From: Capra hircus
Lineage: Eukaryota > Chordata > Mammalia > Artiodactyla > Bovidae
Length of the DNA stretch: 64,000 bases
Direction: 5' to 3'
NCBI RefSeq assembly: GCF_001704415.2
Contig: NC_030814.1
Location: forward strand, 70,239,121 to 70,303,120
Program-made: the position numbers and the translations under genes
Notes under the pieces: model-generated
The model's input: only the letters and a program-made list of their open reading frames with translations
Told to the model about the DNA's origin: nothing
Databases searched by the model: none
Shown: in pieces, positions 55,304 through 64,000 of the stretch
How the letters are laid out: each line of letters opens with the position of its first letter
Position numbering within the stretch: position 1 is the first letter of the stretch

Positions 55304-55330
55304 GGCTCAGCTGATGTTCCTGGTCACCTG
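55304..55330 (-). promoter_or_regulatory. Candidate splice acceptor and short 5' UTR of the olfactory receptor
   Basis: On the minus strand TTTTTTGTCC-ATGTTCTCAG ends at 55328, 24 nt before the ATG. Olfactory receptor genes usually have such an acceptor joining non-coding 5' exons to the coding exon. The upstream exon itself is not identified. Confidence 0.5.
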
Positions 55331-55997
55331 AGAACATGGACAAAAAATATTGGATTGACTGAAATTTATTTATTGACTTCTATATTCCACATCTTCAGTC
55401 AGCTGTTTTGTTTGTAACTCATGAATGTTTAACAACGTAAGCTTTGGGACATTGAAGCAGGCAACCCTTCATATCCCCAACACAGCAACAGGAAACTTTC
55501 TAGTTTACAGAATTGGACTGCAGAGCTGTATTGGGATATATCTGTGCCAATAAGAGTGGAAAGAGTTATTTTATCCTTCATAGGCTCTTTGGTCAATTTC
55601 CTTCAACAGAGAAGGTATTGGCTTTACTATATTACACTGCCTTTTATCAGAGAGCGTGTTGACTTGGTAAATTATGTCTAACAGGACTTTAATCATTTAA
55701 TTGTTAAGAGACAATTTATATGTGTTATAAAAAGGAAGGGAATGAAGCATGAGTTGATCTTTAGTCTACATCTTTCTCTTTGTTCTTAGAGTTTTGTTAT
55801 GATAGCCACTCTGCAGTACTTTAAATATATATAGAAAGGAAGGGCTCTCTAGTGCTCCACATGAGAAGGAAGAATTGCAGTTGGATGCCATCATTGTCAG
55901 TTATATTGGGAGTGATAGAAAAGCCACAAAGGAGAAGCAGTGACTTGGTCCCCAAATCTCTAAAGAATGAGAGCTTGACTGGCTCCAGGATTGGGGC
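55331..55997. other. Upstream of the olfactory receptor, nothing recognised
   Basis: A/T-rich. It may hold the receptor's non-coding 5' exon or promoter, but no signal is clear enough to call. Confidence 0.4.
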
Positions 55998-56105
55998 TTT
56001 AGTATAATGGTGCTGAAATCAAGGACAGGTAATCCTACTTTAGTATAATAGTACTGAAATCAAGGGCAGGTAATCCTACTTTAGTATAATGGTACTGAAA
56101 TCAAG
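55998..56105. repeat. 41-bp tandem repeat, 2.6 copies
   Basis: Unit tttagtataatggtgctgaa and on; copies at 55998-56038, 56039-56079 and 56080-56105 (partial), with one to three differences. The array ends exactly where a Bov-A begins. Confidence 0.92.
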
Positions 56106-56230
56106 AAGGAGGAAATGGCAACCCACTCCAGTGTTCTTGCAGGGAAAATTCCATGGAGAGGAGCCTGGCTGGCTACAGTCCATGGGGTCACAAAGAGTAG
56201 TGACTGAGTGACTAAGTACAGCACAGCACA
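56106..56230 (+). mobile_element. Bov-A SINE monomer
   Basis: aaggaggaaatggcaacccac to gtgactgagtgactaag, with an AGCAC-rich tail. Confidence 0.88.
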
Positions 56231-56479
56231 TATCAATGAAAAGAGATTTTCCTAGATATTTTCCTAGATATTTCCTGGATATTTGGTCCAGATTTTTTTG
56301 TCTAAATATCTTATTATATGAAAGAACAGACATGGTCTGGTTTTACATGGACAAAAAAACTAATTGAGAAAAGAAGTAATGCATCTTATTAATAAAATGG
56401 TAAAGCTTCCTTGGTGATATTCACAATATATGAACCCAAGGCAAATAAAAGAATAAATAATTATAAACAACTGAGTGGG

Positions 56480-57914
56480 GTGTTCAGGACAAGATGGCAA
56501 AGTAGGGAGACCCCTAAGCTCATCTCCACTCATGACCAACTGAAGAAATAACTTTTAAGAGAGCTGCTGTTGATGAGAAAGACCAGAATCTAGCAGGAAA
56601 GATATAAAGAAGAAACCATAAGGAGACAAGTAGGAGAGGATGACTCATGATATAGTCAAGACCATAACCCCTGGGGTGAATGACCCATAAATTGGAGGAT
56701 AATTAAAACTGTGAAGACTTTCCTCAGGAGTAATAGGTTTAAACCCCACATTAGGCTCCTCAGCCTGCAGGTCCTGCCCCAGGAAGGTGAGTCTCCAGAA
56801 CATTTGGTTTTGAAGGCCGTCATTGTTTACTTTCAGATGTCACAGAGGATTGTGGGAAATAGAGACTTCGCTCTTAAAGGATACACCAGAAATCTCACAC
56901 ACTCTGGGACCCAGGGTAGATGCAGTAATTTGATCAGAATCTGGGTCATATCAACCTGCTGGTGTTGGAGAGTCACTGGTGAGGCAGGAGGCAACTGGAT
57001 CTCACCTTGGGGACATAAGCACTGGTGGAAGACACTTTTAGGAGGTCATGCTGACTAGTACCATTTTGGAATCCTTCCTCTAGCTTATTAGCATCAGGAC
57101 CCAGCCCTACTCACAGCCTGTCTACACAAGTGCTAGAACACTACAGGTGAAACACTTAGCCAGGCAGGGACACGGACCCACCCACCAATTGACAGGCTCC
57201 CTTAAGACCTCTTGACTCCATGGCTACCAGGAGACATGGCCATGTCCACCAGGCAGCCCAGCTCATGGCCTTATATATGAGTGTGCTGGCACTAGCCCAG
57301 GAACCCCTAGGGTCCTGCAGCCAGAGACTCTGTGACTCAGTTCAGTTCACTAGTGGGCTCGCCTTAACCACATGGCCAATCTCATCCATCAGCAGTTAAG
57401 CACCAGACTCAGGATTCTTTGGGTCCCAGTCCCAACCACCAGCAGGCTAACACACCAACTGTGGAAACTTAGAGCTTTGCAGACAGAGAATCTGGGATCA
57501 AGATATGGCTACCAAGTGGACAGACACCAGCCTCAGGATCATTGCAATCACACAGATGGCTGTGACAGGACCCAGTCCACTCACCAGCTTGCTAACACAG
57601 CCCTGGGATCCCCTGGGCCTTGCAGTCAGCTACCCTGGGATCTGGTACCACTTGCCAGAGGATTGGAACACCTGGGCTCTCTAGCCAGAGATCCTCAGAC
57701 CTGGTTCCACCTACAAGTGAGCCAGTAGTGGGCCCAGAATCCCCTGAGCCATAGCCCCACGCAACAGCAGTTTGACACCATCCTCAGGATACCCCTAACT
57801 TTGGCAACACTTACAAACAGACCAATGTCAGCTCTGAGATACTTTGGACTTGACAGCCAGCTGCCCTGGTATCTAGCCCAGACACCTGGGTCTGCACCAG
57901 TTCTGGGATACTTT
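56480..57914 (+). repeat. Ancient L1 or HAL1-like element, left part
   Basis: It starts like an L1 5' UTR (acaagatggcaaagtagg) and continues with degenerate L1 5' sequence rich in repeated motifs (accccaggaac, caccagcaggctaacac, gatcccctgggcc). It resumes at 60824 after a young L1 insertion. Confidence 0.6.
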
Positions 57915-57928
57915 AGAACTCACAGCCA

Positions 57929-60809
57929 GGAAGAAATAGAAAATCCTAACAGACTCATCACAAGCACAGAAATAAAAACTGCAATAAGAAATCTTCCAAC
58001 AAACAAAAGCCCAGGACCAGATGGCTTCACAGTTGAATTCTACCAAAAATTTAAAGAAGAGCCAACACCTATCCTAATCAAACTCTTCCAGAAAATTGCA
58101 GAGGAAGGCAAACTTCCAAATTCATTCTATGAGGCCACCATCACCCAATACCAAAACCAAAGATGCCACAAAAAAAGAAAACTACAGGCCAATATCACTG
58201 ATGAACATAGATGCAAAAATCCTCAACAAAATTCTAGCGAACAGAATCCAACAACATATTTAAAAGATCATACATCATGACCAAGTGGGCTTTATCCCAA
58301 GGATGCAAGGATTCTTCAATATTTGCAAATCAATCAATGTGACACCTCACATTAGCAAATTGAAAGATAAAACCTATATGATTATTTCAATAGATGCAGG
58401 GAAAACCTTTGACAAAATTCAACATCCATTTATGATAAAAACCCTCCAGAAAACAGGAATAGAAGGAACATACCTCAACATAATAAAAGCCGTATATGAT
58501 AAACCCACAGCAAACATTATCCTCAGTGGTAAAAAAATTGAAAGCATTTCCCTTAAAGTCAGGAACAAGACAAGGGTGCCTACTTTCACCACTACTGTTC
58601 AACATAGTTTTGGAAGTTTTGGCCACAGCAATCAGAGCAGAAAAAGAAATAAAAGGAATCCAGATTGGAAAAGAAGTAAAAGTCTCACTATTTGCAGATG
58701 ACTGATCCTCTACATAGAAAACTCCAAAGATACCACCAGAAAATTACTAGAGCTAATCAATGAATATGGTAAAGTTGCAGGATATAAAATTATTACACAG
58801 AAATCCCTTGCATTCCTATACATGAACAATGAGAAAACAGAAAGAGAAATTAAGGAAACAATTCCATTCACCAATGCAATGAAAAAGATAAAATACTTAG
58901 GAATATATCTACCTAAAGAAACAAAACACCTATATATAGAAAACTATAAAACACTGATGAAAGAAATCAAAGATGACACAAATAGATGGAGAAATATACC
59001 ATGTTCATGGATCAGAAGAATCAATATAGTGAAAATGAGTATACTACCCAAAGCAATCTATATATTCAATGCAATCCCTATCAAGCTACCAATGGTATTC
59101 TTCACAGAACTAGAACAAATAATTTCACAATTTGTATGGAAACAAAAAAAAACCTCAAAAAACCAAAGCAATATTGAGAAAGAAGAATGGAACTGGAGAA
59201 ATCAACCTGCCTGACTTTAGACTATACTACAAAGATACAGTCATCAAGACAGTATGATACTGCCACAAAAACAGAAATATAGATCATTGGAACAAAATAG
59301 AAAGCCCAGAGATAAATCCACACACTTATGGACACCTTATCTTTGACAAAGGAGGCAAAAATATACAATAGAGAAAAGACAATATCTTAAAAAGTGATGC
59401 TGGGAAAACTGGTCAACCATCTGCAAAAGAATGAAACTAGAACACTTTCTAACACCATATACAAAAATAAACTCAAAATGGGTTAAAGATCTAAATGTAA
59501 GACCAGAAACTATAAAACTCCTAGAAGAAAACATAGGCAAAACATTCTCTGACATAAATCACAGCAGGATCCCTTATAACCCCCTGCCAGAGTAATGGAA
59601 ATAGAAGCAAAAATAAACAAATGGAACCTAATTAAACTTAAAAGCTTTTGCATAACGATGGAAACCATAAGCAAGGTGAAAAGACAGTCTTCAGAATGGG
59701 AGAAAATAATAGTAAACTAAGCAACTGACAAAGAATTAATCTCAAAAATAAACAAGAAGCTCATGCAGCTCAATACCAGAAAAGTAAATGACCCAATCAA
59801 AAAATGGGCCAAAGAACTAAACAGACATTTCTCCAAAGAAGACATATAGGTGGCTAACAAACACATTAAAAGATGCTCAACATCATTCATTATCAGAGAA
59901 ATGTAAATCAAAACCACAATGAGGTACTATCTCACGCTGGTCAGAATGGCAGCTATCAAAAAGTCTACATACAGTAAATGCTGGAGAAGGTGCAGAGAAA
60001 AGGGAACCCTCTTACACTGTTGGTGGGAATACAAACTAGTACAGCTACTGTGGAGAACAGTGTGGAGATTCCTTAAAAAACTAGAAATAGAATTGCCATA
60101 CAACCCAGCAATCCCACTGCTGGGCACACACACTGAGGAAACCAGAATTGAAAGAAATACATGTACCCCAATGTTCATCACACTACTGTTTACAATAGCT
60201 AAGACATGGAAGCAGCCTAGATGTCCATTAGCAGATAAATGGATGAGAAAGCTGTGTTACATATACACAATGGATTATTATTCAGTTATTAAAAAGAATG
60301 CATTTGAATCATTTCTAATGTGGCAGATGAAACTGGAGCCTATTATACAGAGTGAAGTAAGTCAGAAAGAAAAACACCAATACAGTATATTAATGCACAT
60401 ATATAGAATTTGGAAATATGGTAATGAAGACCCTATATGCAAGACAGCAAAAGAGACACAGATATGAAGAACAAACTTTTAGACTCTATGGGAGAAGGCG
60501 AGGGTGGGATGATTTGTGAGAATAGCATTGAACCATGTATATCACCATATGTGAAACAGATCACCAGTCCAAGTTTGATGCATGAAACAGGGCATTCAAA
60601 GCCAGTGCACTGGGACAACCCTGAGGGATGGGATGGGGAGGGAGGTGGGAGGGGGGTGCAGGATGGGGGACTCATGTACACCCATGGCTGATTCATGTTA
60701 ATGTATGGCAAAAACCACTACAATATTGTAAAGTAATTAACATCCAATTAAAATAAATAAAGTAATTAAAAATTATAACAACTAATCATAAACACAGAGA
60801 GAAAAAAAA
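57929..60809 (+). mobile_element. Young bovine L1, 5'-truncated, 2.9 kb
   Basis: It covers the second half of ORF2, from PTNKSPGPDGFTVEFYQ in the RT domain through the catalytic FADD (about 58690-58703), the C-terminus and the 3' UTR, to an A9 run at 60802-60810. A frameshift right after FADD brings a stop, and other lesions split ORF2. Flanked by AGAACTCACAGCCA (57915-57928) and AGAACCCACAGCCA (60810-60823). Inactive. Confidence 0.93.
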
Positions 60810-60823
60810 AGAACCCACAGCCA

Positions 60824-61352
60824 ACCATGTCAGAAACTGACCCTACACCAAAACAAGCCAACATTAAATCCAGGATCCACTAGATCCCTGCCCCACAACC
60901 ACCTCAGAATCTAGTTCTCCCTCAAATGAGCCAGTACTAACCCCAGAAGAAGAGAAAAAAGTGTAGAGGACATATTTGAAGATATAATAGCTGAAAACTT
61001 CCCTAATCTTAGAAAGGAAACAGACATCCAAGTCCAGGAAGCACAAAGGATTCCTAATGCAATCAATCCAAAGAGGACCACTCCATGACACATTGTAATT
61101 AAAATGGCAAAAATTAAGGATAAAGAGAGAATATTAAAAGCAGCAAGGAAAAAGCAACATGTTACATATAAAGGAACTCCCATTAGGCTATCTGCTGACT
61201 TTCAGCAGAAACTTTACAGGCCAGAAGGGAGCAGCATGCTATATTTAAAGTGGTGAAAGGTTAAAACCTTCACCAAGAATACACTACTTGGACAGGCTCT
61301 CATTCAGATTTGATGAATATATCAAAAGTATTACAGATAAATGAAAGGTAAA
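60824..61352 (+). repeat. Ancient L1 or HAL1-like element, right part
   Basis: It continues the element of 56480-57914 into ORF1-like sequence: agaaaggaaacagacatcc, then gcagcaaggaaaaagcaac, then ggccagaagggagcagc, then cattcagatttgatg. No open frame. Confidence 0.65.
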
Positions 61353-61795
61353 AGCCCCTGTTGCAGCCTGATGGAGCAGAGACCAGAACCTACCCCATGA
61401 CTCGAGGGTGCGGCAAACTGCACCCTCCTGACTGTCCTAGTAAGCATAAAAGGACATACTTGGGTTAGGACATGCTCTCTCCACTTCACTGCCTGCCTCT
61501 ACGTCTGTTCCCATAGAAACAAAGCAAGATTTTTCTGATTAACAGCAGAGCCTTAACTGTACTCCCGCTTTATGGTATGCTGATCAAACTCCCCAGTATA
61601 GCTTTTTCCTAATGATCTCACGTGATTTCTATCAATAAAAGTGTGAGCTGAAAGGAGCTGTCTGGTCTCCCTGCCATGGAGAGCAGGAGGGCCCTCTGAC
61701 TCCCTCTTGCCAAATTATATGTCTCTGTCTTTTCATTATGTGCTTACCTGGGTTTCAGGTCTTTCTCACCCGCTGTGCTGGATGCAGCAAGCCCC
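61353..61795 (+). mobile_element. Solo endogenous retroviral LTR with 6-bp target duplication
   Basis: The LTR is 61359-61789 (431 bp). It starts TGTTGC and ends GCAGCA, i.e. TG...CA, and has a TATA-like CATAAAAGG near 61446 and AATAAA at 61634-61639. Exact 6-bp repeats AGCCCC flank it at 61353-61358 and 61790-61795. No internal viral genes are present. The 6-bp duplication suits a class II (betaretrovirus-like) element. Confidence 0.8.
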
Positions 61796-64000
61796 TTCAT
61801 AGATCACAGCCTAGTAATCACAAATGGGCTTGCATAACTCAGTGAAGTTATGAGCCATGCCATGCAGGGCCACCCAAGACAGACGGGTCATAGTGAAGAG
61901 TTCTGACAAAACATGGTCCACTGCAGAAGGAAATGGCAACTGAGTCCAGTATTTGTGTCTGGAGAACCCCATGGACAGTATGAAAAGGCAAAAATATATG
62001 ACATCAGAAGATGAGCTCCCCAGGTCAGAAAGTGTCCAGTAGGCTACTAGGGAAGAACTGAGGGCAGTTACTAATAGGTCCAGAAAGAATGAAGTGGCTA
62101 GGCTAAAGTGGGAGTGATATTCAGCTGTGGCTGTGTATGGTGGTAGAAGTAAAGCCTGATTCTGTAAAGAACAATATTGCACAGGAATCTGGAATATTAG
62201 GTCCATGAATTAAGGTAAATTGAAAGTGGTCAAGCAGGCGATGGCAAGAGTGACGCTGACATCATAGGAATCAGTGAACTAAAATGTACAAGCATGGGTG
62301 GATTTAATTCAGATGACCATTGCATCAACTACTGTGGGCAAAAATCCCTTAGAAGAAATGCAGTAGCTCTCATAGTCAACAAGAGTCCAAAATGCAGTAC
62401 TTAGGTGCAATCTCAAAAGTGACTGAATAACCTCAGTTCGTTTCCAAGGCAAACCATTCAACATTACAGTAATCCAAGTCTATGCATCAACCACTAATGC
62501 CAAACAAGCTGAAGTTGACTAATTCTATGAAGATTGACAACACCTAGAACTGACACACACAAAAAGGTGCCCTTTTCATCATAGGGATGCAAAGTAGGAA
62601 GTTAAAAGGTACCCTGAATAACAGGTAAGTTTGGCCTTGGAGCACAAAATGAAGCAGGACAAAGGCTATCAAAGGTTTTCCAAGAGAACCCACTGGTCAT
62701 AGCAAACACCCATTTCAAACAACCCAAGAGACGACTCTACACATGGACATCACCAGATGGTCAATACTGAAATCAGATTGATTATATTCTTTGCAGCTGA
62801 AGATTGAGAATCTCTATACAGTCAGCAAAAATAAGACTTGCAGCTGACTGTAGCTCAGATCATAAGCACCTTATTACCAAATTCAGGTTTAAATTAAAGA
62901 AAGTAGAGAAAACCACTAGGCCATTCAGGTATGACCTAAATCAATCCCCTTATGATTATACAGTGGAGGTAATGAATAGATTCAAGGGATTAGATCTGGT
63001 AGAGAGAGTGCCAGAAGAACTATGGATGGAAGTATGTAACGTTGTACAGGAGGCAGTGACCAAAACTATGCCCAAGTAAAAACAAATGCAAGAAGGCAAA
63101 GTGGTTGTCTGAGGAAGCTTTACAAATAACTAAGGAAAGAAGAGAAGCAAAAAGCAAGGGAGAAAGGGAAAGATATATTCAACTGAATGTAGAGTTCCAG
63201 AGAACAGCAAGGAGAGATAAGGTCTTCTTAAATAAACAATACAAAGAAACAGAGGAAAGTAAAACAATGGGAAAGACTAGAGATCTCTTCAAGAAAATTG
63301 GAGCTATCAAGGGAATATTTCATGCAAGGATGGGCATAATAATGTACAGAAATGGTAAGGGCCTAACAGAAGCAGAAGAAACCAAGAAGTGGTGGCAAGA
63401 ATACACAGAACTATACAAAAAAGGTCTTAATGACCCAGATAGCCATAATGGTGTGGTCATTCACCTAGAACCAGACACCCTGGCATGTGAAGTCAAGTGG
63501 GCCTTAGGAAGCATTACTATGAACAAAGCTAGAGGAGATGATGAAATTCCAGCTGATAAAATCCTAAAAGATGCTGCTGCTAAAGTGCTGCACTCAGTGT
63601 CAGAAAATATGGAAAACTCAGCAGTGACCACAGTATTGGAAGAGGTCAGTTTTCATTCCAGTCCCAAAGAAGGGCAATGTCAAAGAATGTTCAAACCAAT
63701 GTGCAATTGTACTCATTTCACATGCTAGCAAGGTTATGCTCAAAATCCTTCAAGCTATGCTTCAGCACTATGTGAACTGAGAAATTCCAGATGTACAAGC
63801 TGGGTTTAGAAAAGGCAGAGGAACCAGAGGTCAAAGTGCCAAAATTCATTAAATCATGGAGAAAGCAAGGAAGTTCCTGAAAAACATCTACTTCTGCTTC
63901 ACTGACTACACTAACACCTTTGATGGTGTGGATCACAACAAACTGTGGAAAATTCTTAAAGAGATGGGAATACCAGACCACCTTAACCTGTCTCCTTAGA
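61796..64000 (+). mobile_element. BovB (RTE) 5' region with endonuclease, runs off the window
   Basis: It begins with BovB 5' sequence (agacagacgggtcatag, then acaaaacatggtccactg) and covers the endonuclease region (about 62200-62870: ACATGGACATCACCAGATGG, then DLNQSPYDYTVEV) and the start of the RT domain (63500 onward). It is split into frames by stops and shifts, so inactive. It is the only copy here with the 5' half. Confidence 0.92.

Overview
The window is mammalian nuclear DNA from a ruminant, most likely cattle or a close bovid. The evidence is its repeats: many BovB (RTE) retrotransposon copies, Bov-tA and Bov-A2 SINEs, cetartiodactyl CHR SINEs, and a young bovine-type L1. Gene order matches the part of human chromosome 5q35.3 where TRIM7 lies tail to tail with the OR2V olfactory receptors among tRNA genes. 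No operons, CRISPR arrays or prokaryotic features are present.

Layout. 1-2.5 kb is an old L1 broken up by younger insertions. 2.6-3.2 kb has two tRNA genes on the minus strand, Lys-CTT and Ala-TGC. 3.5-6.3 kb is a BovB copy, an ancient repeat and a Bov-tA. A CpG island at about 6.6-7.7 kb leads into TRIM7 on the plus strand. TRIM7 has seven coding exons between 7151 and 20692. They join in frame with GT/AG introns to 506 residues: RING, B-box 2, coiled coil and PRY-SPRY. The introns hold three BovB copies, a MER20 with intact target duplication, MIR, L2, L1 and SINEs. 21-30 kb has two CpG-rich single-copy blocks, tRNA-Thr-TGT, a decayed Val-like tRNA with an altered anticodon, and tRNA-Leu-AAG. 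30-54 kb has no recognised gene and is a patchwork of nested retrotransposons. An intact OR2V-type olfactory receptor lies on the minus strand at 54359-55303. 56-64 kb is an ancient L1 split by a young L1, a solo retroviral LTR, and the 5' part of a BovB that runs off the window.

The genes do not form one pathway. TRIM7 is a ubiquitin ligase, the receptor is a chemosensory GPCR, and the tRNA genes are RNA polymerase III units. I found no previously undescribed functional system. The most informative observations are structural: a 44-bp poly(A) retro-insertion with target duplications, a Val-like tRNA with a CTG anticodon, a young L1 carrying a possible short 3' transduction, two copies of a repeat I could not classify, and several nested insertions whose order can be read from target-site duplications.
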